A stretch of 64,000 nt of DNA from Siphonodentalium dalli. Its lineage: Eukaryota > Mollusca > Scaphopoda > Gadilida > Siphonodentaliidae. The first letter of the stretch is position 1. Every line of letters starts with the position of its first letter. The stretch covers positions 17,734,991 through 17,798,990 of the forward strand of contig CP136061.1 in the NCBI GenBank assembly GCA_032622095.1, in the 5' to 3' direction. The position numbers were made by a program, and so were the translations under genes. Positions 36,421 through 51,818 of this stretch are shown piece after piece. The notes below the pieces were generated by a model. The model was not told where the DNA came from. It made no database searches and saw nothing but the letters and a program-made list of their open reading frames with translations.

Positions 36421-37290
36421 ACATAAGGACGGTGGCATATTGATAATACATACCTATAAGACTGACATAAGGAAGGTGACATATTGATAATGTATACCTA
36501 TAAGACTCACATAAGGACGGTGACATATTGATAATACATACCTATAAGACTCACATAAGGACGGTGACATATTGATAATACATACCTATAAGACTCACAT
36601 AAGGAAGGTGACATATTGATAATGCATACCTATAAGACTCACATAAGGAAGGTGACATATTGATAATGTATACCTATAAGACTCACATAAGGAAGGTGAC
36701 ATATTGATAATACATACCTATAAGACTGACATAAGGACGGTGTATATTGATAATACATACCTATAAGACTGACATAAGGACGGTGGCATATTGATAATAC
36801 ATACCTATAAGACTAACATAAGGACGGTGTATATTGATAATGCATACCTATAAGACTAACATAAGGACGGTGACATATTGATAATACATACCTATAAGAC
36901 TAACATAAGGACGGTGTATATTGATAATGCATACCTATAAGACTCACATAAGGACGGTGACATATTGATAATACATACCTATAAGACTGACATAAGGACG
37001 GTGACATATTGATAATACATACCTATAAGACTGACATAAGGACGGTGTATATTGATAATACATACCTATAAGACTAACATAAGGACGGTGACATATTGAT
37101 AATACATACCTATAAGACTAACATAAGGACGGTGACATATTGATAATACATACCTATAAGACTGACATAAGGACGGTGTATATTGATAATACATACCTAT
37201 AAGACTGACATAAGGACGGTGACATATTGATAATACATACCTATAAGACTGACATAAGGACGGTGACATATTGATAATACATACCTATAA

Positions 37291-37642
37291 GACTCACATA
37301 AGGAAGGTGACATATTGATAATACATACCTATAAGACTCACATAAGGACGGTGGCATATTGATAATACATACCTATAAGACACACATAAGGCCGGTGACA
37401 TATTGATAATACATACCTATAAGACTGACATAAGGACGGTGACATATTGATAATACATACCTATAAGACTCACATAAGGAAGGTGACATATTGATAATAC
37501 ATACCTATAAGACTCACATAAGGACGGTGGCATATTGATAATACATACCTATAAGACACACATAAGGCCGGTGACATATTGATAATACATACCTATAAGA
37601 CACACATAAGGAAGGTGGCATATTGATAATGCATACCTATAA
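37291..37642. repeat. 176-bp higher-order repeat, two copies
   Basis: A four-unit order (TC with AAGG, TC/GGCA, AC with CCGG, then a variable unit) starts at 37291 and 37467. The 176-bp spacing is exactly four full-length units. The fourth unit differs between copies (TG/GACA against AC with AAGG and GGCA). Confidence 0.78.
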
Positions 37643-40600
37643 GACTAACATAAGGACGGTGTATATTGATAATACATACCTATAAGACTAACATAAGGAC
37701 GGTGACATATTGATAATACATACCTATAAGACTAACATAAGGACGGTGACATATTGATAATACATACCTATAAGACACACATAAGGACGGTGTATATTGA
37801 TAATACATACCTATAAGACTGACATAAGGACGGTGGATATTGATAATACATACCTATAAGACTCACATAAGGACGGTGACATATTGATAATACATACCTA
37901 TAAGACTGACATAAGGACGGTGACATATTGATAATACATACCTATAAGACTGACATAAGGACGGTGACATATTGATAATACATACCTATAAGACTCACAT
38001 AAGGAAGGTGACATATTGATAATACATACCTATAAGACTCACATAAGGACGGTGGCATATTGATAATACATACCTATAAGACTAACATAAGGACGGTGTA
38101 TATTGATAATACATACCTATAAGACTAACATAAGGACGGTGACATATTGATAATACATACCTATAAGACTAACATAAGGACGGTGACATATTGATAATAC
38201 ATACCTATAAGACTCACATAAGGACGGTGGCATATTGATAATACATACCTATAAGACTAACATAAGGACGGTGTATATTGATAATACATACCTATAAGAC
38301 TAACATAAGGACGGTGACATATTGATAATACATACCTATAAGACACACATAAGGACGGTGTATATTGATAATACATACCTATAAGACTCACATAAGGAAG
38401 GTGACATATTGATAATACATACCTATAAGACTGACATAAGGACGGTGACATATTGATAATGCATACCTATAAGACTCACATAAGGAAGGTGACATATTGA
38501 TAATACATACCTATAAGACTAACATAAGGACGGTGACATATTGATAATACATACCTATAAGACTAACATAAGGACGGTGACATATTGATAATACATACCT
38601 ATAAGACTGACATAAGGACGGTGTATATTGATAATACATACCTATAAGACACACATAAGGACGGTGACATATTGATATTACATACCTATAAGACTAACAT
38701 AAGGACGGTGACATATTGATAATACATACCTATAAGACTGACATAAGGACGGTGACATATTGATAATACATACCTATAAGACTCACATAAGGACGGTGTA
38801 TATTGATAATACATACCTATAAGACTCACATAAGGACGGTGGATATTGATAATACATACCTATAAGACTGACATAAGGACGGTGGGATATTGATAATACA
38901 TACCTATAAGACTCACATAAGGACGGTGACATATTGATAATACATACCTATAAGACTCACATAAGGACGGTGACATATTGATAATACATACCTATAAGAC
39001 TGACATAAGACGGTGACATATTGATAATACATACCTATAAGACTCACATAAGGAAGGTGACATATTGATAATACATACCTATAAGACTAACATAAGGACG
39101 GTGACATATTGATAATACATACCTATAAGACTGACATAAGGACGGTGACATATTGATAATACATACCTATAAGACACACATAAGGACGGTGACATATTGA
39201 TAATACATACCTATAAGACTGACATAAGGACGGTGGCATATTGATAATACATACCTATAAGACTCACATAAGGACGGTGACATATTGATAATACATACCT
39301 ATAAGACTGACATAAGGACGGTGACATATTGATAATACATACCTATAAGACACACATAAGGAAGGTGACATATTGATAATACATACCTATAAGACTCACA
39401 TAAGGACGGTGCATATTGATAATACATACCTATAAGACACACATAAGGAAGGTGACATATTGATAATACATACCTATAAGACACACATAAGGAAGGTGAC
39501 ATATTGATAATACATACCTATAAGACTGACATAAGGACGGTGACATATTGATAATACATACCTATAAGACTGACATAAGGACGGTGACATATTGATAATA
39601 CATACCTATAAGACTCACATAAGGAAGGTGGCATATTGATAATACATACCTATAAGACACACATAAGGACGGTGACATATTGATAATACATACCTATAAG
39701 ACTGACATAAGGACGGTGACATATTGATAATACATACCTATAAGACTCACATAAGGAAGGTGACATATTGATAATACATACCTATAAGACTCACATAAGG
39801 ACGGTGACATATTGATAATACATACCTATAAGACTGACATAAGGACGGTGGCATATTGATAATACATACCTATAAGACAGACATAAGGACGGTGGCATAT
39901 TGATAATACATACCTATAAGACTCACATAAGGACGGTGACATATTGATAATACATACCTATAAGACTCACATAAGGACGGTGGCATATTGATAATACATA
40001 CCTATAAGACTGACATAAGGACGGTGACATATTGATAATACATACCTATAAGACTGACATAAGGACGGTGACATATTGATAATACATACCTATAAGACTC
40101 ACATAAGGACGGTGGCATATTGATAATACATACCTATAAGACACACATAAGGACGGTGGCATATTGATAATACATACCTATAAGACTGACATAAGGACGG
40201 TGGCATATTGATAATACATACCTATAAGACTCACATAAGGACGGTGACATATTGATAATGCATACCTATAAGACTCACATAAGGACGGTGACATATTGAT
40301 AATACATACCTATAAGACTGACATAAGGACGGTGACATATTGATAATACATACCTATAAGACAGACATAAGGACGGTGGCATATTGATAATACATACCTA
40401 TAAGACTCACATAAGGACGGTGACATATTGATAATACATACCTATAAGACTGACATAAGGACGGTGACATATTGATAATACATACCTATAAGACTCACAT
40501 AAGGAAGGTGACATATTGATAATACATACCTATAAGACTGACATAAGGACGGTGACATATTGATAATACATACCTATAAGACTGACATAAGGACGGTGGC

Positions 40601-42079
40601 ATATTGATAATACATACCTATAAGACACACATAAGGAAGGTGACATATTGATAATACATACCTATAAGACTGACATAAGGAAGGTGACATATTGATAATA
40701 CATACCTATAAGACTCACATAAGGAAGGTGACATATTGATAATACATACCTATAAGACTGACATAAGGACGGTGACATATTGATAATACATACCTATAAG
40801 ACTGACATAAGGACGGTGACATATTGATAATACATACCTATAAGACTCACATAAGGACGGTGACATATTGATAATACATACCTATAAGACTGACATAAGG
40901 ACGGTGACATATTGATAATACATACCTATAAGACTCACATAAGGACGGTGACATATTGATAATACATACCTATAAGACTGACATAAGGAAGGTGACATAT
41001 TGATAATACATACCTATAAGACTCACATAAGGACGGTGTATATTGATAATACATACCTATAAGACTGACATAAGGACGGTGACATATTGATAATACATAC
41101 CTATAAGACACACATAAGGACGGTGACATATTGATAATACATACCTATAAGACTGACATAAGGACGGTGACATATTGATAATACATACCTATAAGACACA
41201 CATAAGGACGGTGACATATTGATAATACATACCTATAAGACTCACATAAGGACGGTGACATATTGATAATACATACCTATAAGACTCACATAAGGACGGT
41301 GGCATATTGATAATACATACCTATAAGACTCACATAAGGACGGTGACATATTGATAATACATACCTATAAGACTCACATAAGGACGGTGACATATTGATA
41401 ATACATACCTATAAGACTCACATAAGGACGGTGGCATATTGATAATACATACCTATAAGACACACATAAGACGGTGGCATATTGATAATACATACCTATA
41501 AGACACACATAAGGTCGGTGACATATTGATAATACATACCTATAAGACTCACATAAGGACGGTGGCATATTGATAATACATACCTATAAGACTCACATAA
41601 GGACGGTGACATATTGATAATACATACCTATAAGACTCACATAAGGACGGTGACATATTGATAATACATACCTATAAGACTGACATAAGGACGGTGACAT
41701 ATTGATAATGTATACCTATAAGACTGACATAAGGACGGTGACATATTGATAATACATACCTATAAGACACACATAAGGACGGTGACATATTGATAATACA
41801 TACCTATAAGACTCACATAAGGACGGTGACATATTGATAATACATACCTATAAGACACACATAAGGACGGTGACATATTGATAATACATACCTATAAGAC
41901 TCACATAAGGACGGTGACATATTGATAATACATACCTATAAGACTCACATAAGGACGGTGGCATATTGATAATACATACCTATAAGACTGACATAAGGAC
42001 GGTGACATATTGATAATACATACCTATAAGACTCACATAAGGACGGTGGCATATTGATAATACATACCTATAAGACTCA

Positions 42080-42431
42080 CATAAGGACGGTGACATATTG
42101 ATAATACATACCTATAAGACTGACATAAGGAAGGTGGCATATTGATAATACATACCTATAAGACTCACATAAGGACGGTGACATATTGATAATACATACC
42201 TATAAGACTGACATAAGGAAGGTGGCATATTGATAATACATACCTATAAGACTCACATAAGGACGGTGACATATTGATAATACATACCTATAAGACTGAC
42301 ATAAGGAAGGTGGCATATTGATAATACATACCTATAAGACTCACATAAGGACGGTGACATATTGATAATACATACCTATAAGACTGACATAAGGAAGGTG
42401 GCATATTGATAATACATACCTATAAGACTCA
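42080..42431. repeat. 88-bp dimeric repeat, four copies
   Basis: Two unit types alternate strictly: TC/ACGG/GACA, then TG/AAGG/GGCA. The AAGGTGGCAT marker falls at 42131, 42219, 42307 and 42395, exactly 88 bp apart. This is the clearest short-period higher-order repeat in the array and lies in a stretch made almost wholly of full 44-bp units. Confidence 0.9.
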
Positions 42432-45400
42432 CATAAGGACGGTGACATATTGATAATACATACCTATAAGACTGACATAAGGACGGTGACATATTGATAA
42501 TGTATACCTATAAGACTGACATAAGGACGGTGACATATTGATAATACATACCTATAAGACACACATAAGGACGGTGACATATTGATAATACATACCTATA
42601 AGACTCACATAAGGACGGTGACATATTGATAATACATACCTATAAGACACACATAAGGACGGTGACATATTGATAATGCATACCTATAAGACTGACATAA
42701 GGACGGTGACATATTGATAATACATACCTATAAGACTCACATAAGGACGGTGACATATTGATAATACATACCTATAAGACTGACATAAGGACGGTGGCAT
42801 ATTGATAATACATACCTATAAGACTGACATAAGGACGGTGGCATATTGATAATGCATACCTATAAGACTCACATAAGAACGGTGACATATTGATAATACA
42901 TACCTATAAGACTGACATAAGGACGGTGACATATTGATAATACATACCTATAAGACTCACATAAGGACGGTGACATATTGATAATACATACCTATAAGAC
43001 TCACATAAGGAAGGTGACATATTGATAATACATACCTATAAGACACACATAAGGACGGTGACATATTGATAATACATACCTATAAGACTCACATAAGGAC
43101 GGTGACATATTGATAATACATACCTATAAGACTCACATAAGGACGGTGACATATTGATAATACATACCTATAAGACACACATAAGGACGGTGACATATTG
43201 ATAATACATACCTATAAGACTGACATAAGGACGGTGACATATTGATAATACATACCTATAAGACTGACATAAGGACGGTGACATATTGATAATACATACC
43301 TATAAGACTGACATAAGGAAGGTGACATATTGATAATACATACCTATAAGACACACATAAGGACGGTGACATATTGATAATACATACCTATAAGACTGAC
43401 ATAAGGACGGTGACATATTGATAATACATACCTATAAGACTGACATAAGGACGGTGACATATTGATAATACATACCTATAAGACTGACATAAGGACGGTG
43501 ACATATTGATAATACATACCTATAAGACACACATAAGGACGGTGACATATTGATAATACATACCTATAAGACTGACATAAGGACGGTGACATATTGATAA
43601 TACATACCTATAAGACTCACATAAGGACGGTGACATATTGATAATACATACCTATAAGACTCACATAAGGAAGGTGACATATTGATAATACATACCTATA
43701 AGACACACATAAGGACGGTGACATATTGATAATGCATACCTATAAGACTGACATAAGGACGGTGACATATTGATAATACATACCTATAAGACTGACATAA
43801 GGACGGTGACATATTGATAATACATACCTATAAGACTCACATAAGGACGGTGACATATTGATAATACATACCTATAAGACTGACATAAGGACGGTGGCAT
43901 ATTGATAATACATACCTATAAGACTCACATAAGGACGGTGACATATTGATAATACATACCTATAAGACTCACATAAGGAAGGTGACATATTGATAATACA
44001 TACCTATAAGACACACATAAGGACGGTGACATATTGATAATGCATACCTATAAGACACACATAAGGACGGTGTATATTGATAATACATACCTATAAGACA
44101 CACATAAGGAAGGTGGCATATTGATAATACATACCTATAAGACTGACATAAGGACGGTGACATATTGATAATACATACCTATAAGACACACATAAGGACG
44201 GTGACATATTGATAATACATACCTATAAGACACACATAAGGACGGTGGCATATTGATAATACATACCTATAAGACACACATAAGGACGGTGACATATTGA
44301 TAATACATACCTATAAGACTGACATAAGGACGGTGACATATTGATAATACATACCTATAAGACTGACATAAGGAAGGTGACATATTGATAATACATACCT
44401 ATAAGACTGACATAAGGACGGTGACATATTGATAATACATACCTATAAGACTCACATAAGGACGGTGGCATATTGATAATACATACCTATAAGACTCACA
44501 TAAGGACGGTGACATATTGATAATACATACCTATAAGACTCACATAAGGACGGTGGCATATTGATAATACATACCTATAAGACACACATAAGGACGGTGA
44601 CATATTGATAATACATACCTATAAGACTGACATAAGGACGGTGACATATTGATAATACATACCTATAAGACTGACATAAGGACGGTGACATATTGATAAT
44701 ACATACCTATAAGACTCACATAAGGACGGTGACATATTGATAATACATACCTATAAGACTCACATAAGGACGGTGACATATTGATAATACATACCTATAA
44801 GACTCACATAAGGACGGTGACATATTGATAATACATACCTATAAGACTGACATAAGGACGGTGACATATTGATAATACATACCTATAAGACTGACATAAG
44901 GACGGTGACATATTGATAATACATACCTATAAGACACACATAAGGACGGTGACATATTGATAATACATACCTATAAGACACACATAAGGACGGTGACATA
45001 TTGATAATACATACCTATAAGACACACATAAGGACGGTGACATATTGATAATACATACCTATAAGACTGACATAAGGACGGTGACATATTGATAATACAT
45101 ACCTATAAGACTCACATAAGGACGGTGACATATTGATAATACATACCTATAAGACTGACATAAGGACGGTGACATATTGATAATACATACCTATAAGACT
45201 CACATAAGGACGGTGGCATATTGATAATACATACCTATAAGACACACATAAGGACGGTGACATATTGATAATGCATACCTATAAGACTGACATAAGGACG
45301 GTGACATATTGATAATACATACCTATAAGACTGACATAAGGACGGTGGCATATTGATAATACATACCTATAAGACTCACATAAGGACGGTGACATATTGA

Positions 45401-48046
45401 TAATACATACCTATAAGACTCACATAAGGACGGTGACATATTGATAATACATACCTATAAGACTCACATAAGGAAGGTGGCATATTGATAATACATACCT
45501 ATAAGACTGACATAAGGACGGTGGCATATTGATAATACATACCTATAAGACTCACATAAGGACGGTGACATATTGATAATACATACCTATAAGACTCACA
45601 TAAGGAAGGTGACATATTGATAATACATACCTATAAGACACACATAAGGACGGTGACATATTGATAATACATACCTATAAGACTGACATAAGGACGGTGA
45701 CATATTGATAATACATACCTATAAGACTCACATAAGGACGGTGACATATTGATAATACATACCTATAAGACTCACATAAGGAAGGTGACATATTGATAAT
45801 ACATACCTATAAGACTGACATAAGGACGGTGACATATTGATAATACATACCTATAAGACTGACATAAGGACGGTGACATATTGATAATACATACCTATAA
45901 GACTCACATAAGGACGGTGACATATTGATAATACATACCTATAAGACTCACATAAGGACGGTGGCATATTGATAATACATACCTATAAGACTGACATAAG
46001 GACGGTGACATATTGATAATACATACCTATAAGACTCACATAAGGACGGTGACATATTGATAATACATACCTATAAGACTGACATAAGGACGGTGACATA
46101 TTGATAATACATACCTATAAGACTGACATAAGGACGGTGACATATTGATAATACATACCTATAAGACTCACATAAGGACGGTGACATATTGATAATACAT
46201 ACCTATAAGACTGACATAAGGACGGTGACATATTGATAATACATACCTATAAGACTGACATAAGGACGGTGACATATTGATAATACATACCTATAAGACT
46301 CACATAAGGACGGTGACATATTGATAATACATACCTATAAGACTGACATAAGGACGGTGACATATTGATAATACATACCTATAAGACTGACATAAGGACG
46401 GTGACATATTGATAATACATACCTATAAGACTGACATAAGGACGGTGACATATTGATAATACATACCTATAAGACACACATAAGGACGGTGACATATTGA
46501 TAATACATACCTATAAGACTCACATAAGGAAGGTGGCATATTGATAATACATACCTATAAGACTCACATAAGGACGGTGACATATTGATAATACATACCT
46601 ATAAGACACACATAAGGACGGTGACATATTGATAATACATACCTATAAGACTCACATAAGGACGGTGGATATTGATAATACATACCTATAAGACTCACAT
46701 AAGGACGGTGACATATTGATAATACATACCTATAAGACACACATAAGGACGGTGACATATTGATAATACATACCTATAAGACTGACATAAGGACGGTGAC
46801 ATATTGATAATACATACCTATAAGACACACATAAGGACGGTGACATATTGATAATACATACCTATAAGACTCACATAAGGAAGGTGGCATATTGATAATA
46901 CATACCTATAAGACTCACATAAGGACGGTGACATATTGATAATACATACCTATAAGACACACATAAGGACGGTGACATATTGATAATACATACCTATAAG
47001 ACTGACATAAGGACGGTGACATATTGATAATACATACCTATAAGACACACATAAGGACGGTGACATATTGATAATACATACCTATAAGACTCACATAAGG
47101 AAGGTGGCATATTGATAATACATACCTATAAGACTCACATAAGGACGGTGACATATTGATAATACATACCTATAAGACACACATAAGGACGGTGACATAT
47201 TGATAATACATACCTATAAGACTCACATAAGGACGGTGGATATTGATAATACATACCTATAAGACTCACATAAGGACGGTGACATATTGATAATACATAC
47301 CTATAAGACACACATAAGGACGGTGACATATTGATAATACATACCTATAAGACTGACATAAGGACGGTGACATATTGATAATACATACCTATAAGACTCA
47401 CATAAGGACGGTGACATATTGATAATACATACCTATAAGACACACATAAGGACGGTGACATATTGATAATACATACCTATAAGACTCACATAAGGACGGT
47501 GGATATTGATAATACATACCTATAAGACTGACATAAGGACGGTGACATATTGATAATACATACCTATAAGACTCACATAAGGACGGTGACATATTGATAA
47601 TACATACCTATAAGACTGACATAAGGACGGTGACATATTGATAATACATACCTATAAGACTGACATAAGGACGGTGACATATTGATAATACATACCTATA
47701 AGACTCACATAAGGACGGTGACATATTGATAATACATACCTATAAGACTGACATAAGGACGGTGACATATTGATAATACATACCTATAAGACTCACATAA
47801 GGACGGTGGATATTGATAATACATACCTATAAGACTCACATAAGGACGGTGACATATTGATAATACATACCTATAAGACTGACATAAGGACGGTGGCATA
47901 TTGATAATACATACCTATAAGACTCACATAAGGAAGGTGACATATTGATAATACATACCTATAAGACTGACATAAGGACGGTGACATATTGATAATACAT
48001 ACCTATAAGACTCACATAAGGACGGTGACATATTGATAATACATAC

Positions 48047-48318
48047 CTATGAGACACACATAAGGACGGTGACATATTGATAATACATACCTATGAGACA
48101 CACATAAGGAAGGTGACATATTGATAATACATACCTATAAGACTCACATAAGGACGGTGACATATTGATAATACATACCTATAAGACTCACATAAGGACG
48201 GTGACATATTGATAATACATACCTATGAGACACACATAAGGACGGTGACATATTGATAATACATACCTATGAGACACACATAAGGAAGGTGACATATTGA
48301 TAATACATACCTATGAGA
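48047..48318. repeat. Local private variant CTATGAGA, five copies
   Basis: The substitution that turns CTATAAGA into CTATGAGA occurs at 48047, 48091, 48223, 48267 and 48311 and, as far as I can see, nowhere else in the array. Spacings are 44, 132, 44 and 44 bp, so a 176-bp step relates the first pair to the second. All five carriers are followed by CACACATAAGG. A single mutation spread by short-range duplication explains this. Confidence 0.88.
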
Positions 48319-48976
48319 CACACATAAGGAAGGTGACATATTGATAATACATACCTATAAGACTCACATAAGGAAGGTGACATATTGATAATACATACCT
48401 ATAAGACTGACATAAGGACGGTGACATATTGATAATACATACCTATAAGACTGACATAAGGACGGTGACATATTGATAATACATACCTATAAGACTCACA
48501 TAAGGACGGTGACATATTGATAATACATACCTATAAGACTGACATAAGGACGGTGACATATTGATAATACATACCTATAAGACTCACATAAGGACGGTGA
48601 CATATTGATAATACATACCTATAAGACACACATAAGGACGGTGACATATTGATAATGCATACCTATAAGACTGACATAAGGAAGGTGACATATTGATAAT
48701 ACATACCTATAAGACTGACATAAGGACGGTGGCATATTGATAATACATACATATAAGACTCACATAAGGACGGTGACATATTGATAATGCATACCTATAA
48801 GACTGACATAAGGAAGGTGACATATTGATAATACATACCTATAAGACTGACATAAGGACGGTGGCATATTGATAATACATACCTATAAGACACACATAAG
48901 GACGGTGACATATTGATAATGCATACCTATAAGACTGACATAAGGAAGGTGACATATTGATAATACATACCTATAA

Positions 48977-49934
48977 GACTGACATAAGGACGGTGGCATA
49001 TTGATAATACATACCTATAAGACTGACATAAGGACGGTGGCATATTGATAATACATACCTATAAGACACACATAAGGACGGTGTATATTGATAATACATA
49101 CCTATAAGACTGACATAAGGACGGTGGCATATTGATAATACATACCTATAAGACTCACATAAGGACGGTGACATATTGATAATACATACCTATAAGACAC
49201 ACATAAGACGGTGACATATTGATAATACATACCTATAAGACTGACATAAGGAAGGTGACATATTGATAATACATACCTATAAGACTCACATAAGACGGTG
49301 ACATATTGATAATACATACCTATAAGACACACATAAGGACGGTGGCATATTGATAATACATACCTATAAGACTCACATAAGACGGTGACATATTGATAAT
49401 ACATACCTATAAGACACACATAAGGAAGGTGTATATTGATAATGCATACCTATAAGACTGACATAAGGACGGTGGCATATTGATAATACATACCTATAAG
49501 ACTGACATAAGGACGGTGGCATATTGATAATACATACCTATAAGACACACATAAGGACGGTGTATATTGATAATACATACCTATAAGACTGACATAAGGA
49601 CGGTGGCATATTGATAATACATACCTATAAGACTCACATAAGGACGGTGACATATTGATAATACATACCTATAAGACACACATAAGACGGTGACATATTG
49701 ATAATACATACCTATAAGACTGACATAAGGAAGGTGACATATTGATAATACATACCTATAAGACTCACATAAGACGGTGACATATTGATAATACATACCT
49801 ATAAGACACACATAAGGACGGTGGCATATTGATAATACATACCTATAAGACTCACATAAGACGGTGACATATTGATAATACATACCTATAAGACACACAT
49901 AAGGACGGTGTATATTGATAATGCATACCTATAA
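48977..49934. repeat. 479-bp higher-order repeat, two copies
   Basis: An eleven-unit block starts at 48977 and recurs at 49456. The 479-bp period is 11 x 44 minus 5 and each copy includes three CATAAGACGG deletion units. The one difference I see is near the end of each copy: AAGGTGTAT near 49427 against ACGGTGTAT near 49905. This is one of the longest near-identical duplications in the array. Confidence 0.9.
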
Positions 49935-50150
49935 GACACACATAAGACGGTGACATATTGATAATACATACCTATAAGACTGACATAAGGACGGTGTATA
50001 TTGATAATACATACCTATAAGACTCACATAAGGACGGTGACATATTGATAATACATACCTATAAGACTGACATAAGGACGGTGTATATTGATAATGCATA
50101 CCTATAAGACACACATAAGGACGGTGGCATATTGATAATACATACCTATA

Positions 50151-50543
50151 AGACTCACATAAGGAAGGTGACATATTGATAATACATACCTATAAGACTG
50201 ACATAAGGACGGTGACATATTGATAATGCATACCTATAAGACACACATAAGACGGTGACATATTGATAATACATACCTATAAGACACACATAAGGACGGT
50301 GACATATTGATAATACATACCTATAAGACTGACATAAGGACGGTGACATATTGATAATGCATACCTATAAGACACACATAAGACGGTGACATATTGATAA
50401 TACATACCTATAAGACACACATAAGGAAGGTGACATATTGATAATACATACCTATAAGACTGACATAAGGACGGTGACATATTGATAATGCATACCTATA
50501 AGACACACATAAGACGGTGACATATTGATAATACATACCTATA
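50151..50543. repeat. 131-bp higher-order repeat, three copies
   Basis: A three-unit block ends each time in AATGCAT followed by CATAAGACGG. The deletion-unit marker CGGTGACAT falls at 50253, 50384 and 50515, 131 bp apart. The first unit of each copy differs (TC/AAGG, AC/ACGG, AC/AAGG); the other two match. Confidence 0.88.
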
Positions 50544-51170
50544 AGACACACATAAGGAAGGTGACATATTGATAATACATACCTATAAGACTGACATAAG
50601 GACGGTGACATATTGATAATACATACCTATAAGACTGACATAAGGACGGTGACATATTGATAATACATACCTATAAGACTGACATAAGGACGGTGACATA
50701 TTGATAATACATACCTATAAGACTCACATAAGGACGGTGACATATTGATAATACATACCTATAAGACTGACATAAGGAAGGTGACATATTGATAATACAT
50801 ACCTATAAGACTCACATAAGGACGGTGACATATTGATAATACATACCTATAAGACTGACATAAGGAAGGTGACATATTGATAATACATACCTATAAGACT
50901 GACATAAGGACGGTGACATATTGATAATACATACCTATAAGACACACATAAGGACGGTGGCATATTGATAATACATACCTATAAGACACACATAAGACGG
51001 TGTATATTGATAATACATACCTATAAGACTCACATAAGGACGGTGACATATTGATAATGCATACCTATAAGACACACATAAGGACGGTGGATATTGATAA
51101 TACATACCTATAAGACTCACATAAGGACGGTGACATATTGATAATGCATACCTATAAGACACACATAAGA

Positions 51171-51818
51171 CGGTGTATATTGATAATACATACCTATAAG
51201 ACACACATAAGGACGGTGTATATTGATAATACATACCTATAAGACTCACATAAGGACGGTGGATATTGATAATACATACCTATAAGACTCACATAAGGAC
51301 GGTGACATATTGATAATGCATACCTATAAGACTCACATAAGGACGGTGACATATTGATAATGCATACCTATAAGACACACATAAGACGGTGTATATTGAT
51401 AATACATACCTATAAGACACACATAAGGACGGTGTATATTGATAATACATACCTATAAGACTCACATAAGGACGGTGGATATTGATAATACATACCTATA
51501 AGACTCACATAAGGACGGTGACATATTGATAATGCATACCTATAAGACTCACATAAGGACGGTGACATATTGATAATGCATACCTATAAGACACACATAA
51601 GACGGTGTATATTGATAATACATACCTATAAGACACACATAAGGACGGTGTATATTGATAATACATACCTATAAGACTCACATAAGGACGGTGGATATTG
51701 ATAATACATACCTATAAGACTCACATAAGGACGGTGACATATTGATAATGCATACCTATAAGACTCACATAAGGACGGTGACATATTGATAATGCATACC
51801 TATAAGACTGACATAAGA
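51171..51818. repeat. 216-bp higher-order repeat, three copies
   Basis: A five-unit block starting CGGTGTATAT falls at 51171, 51387 and 51603, with the next start at 51819. Each period is exactly 216 bp, 5 x 44 minus 4. Copies 1 and 2 look identical base for base; copy 3 differs only in its last unit (GACTGAC in place of GACACAC). Each block holds two GTATA units, one GGATA unit, two AATGCAT units and one CATAAGACGG junction. Confidence 0.93.

Larger units (their letters stand above)
34560..39100. repeat. Satellite A domain rich in AAGACTAAC units
   Basis: About two dozen units with TAAC after AAGAC lie in this 4.5 kb (for example near 34571, 34889, 35371, 35591, 36811, 37071, 37641, 38121, 38561, 39089). 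I noticed only about ten in the rest of the array. AATGCAT and AATGTAT forms and CATAATGCCGG units are also common here. The clustering marks a subdomain spread by local duplication. Confidence 0.75.
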
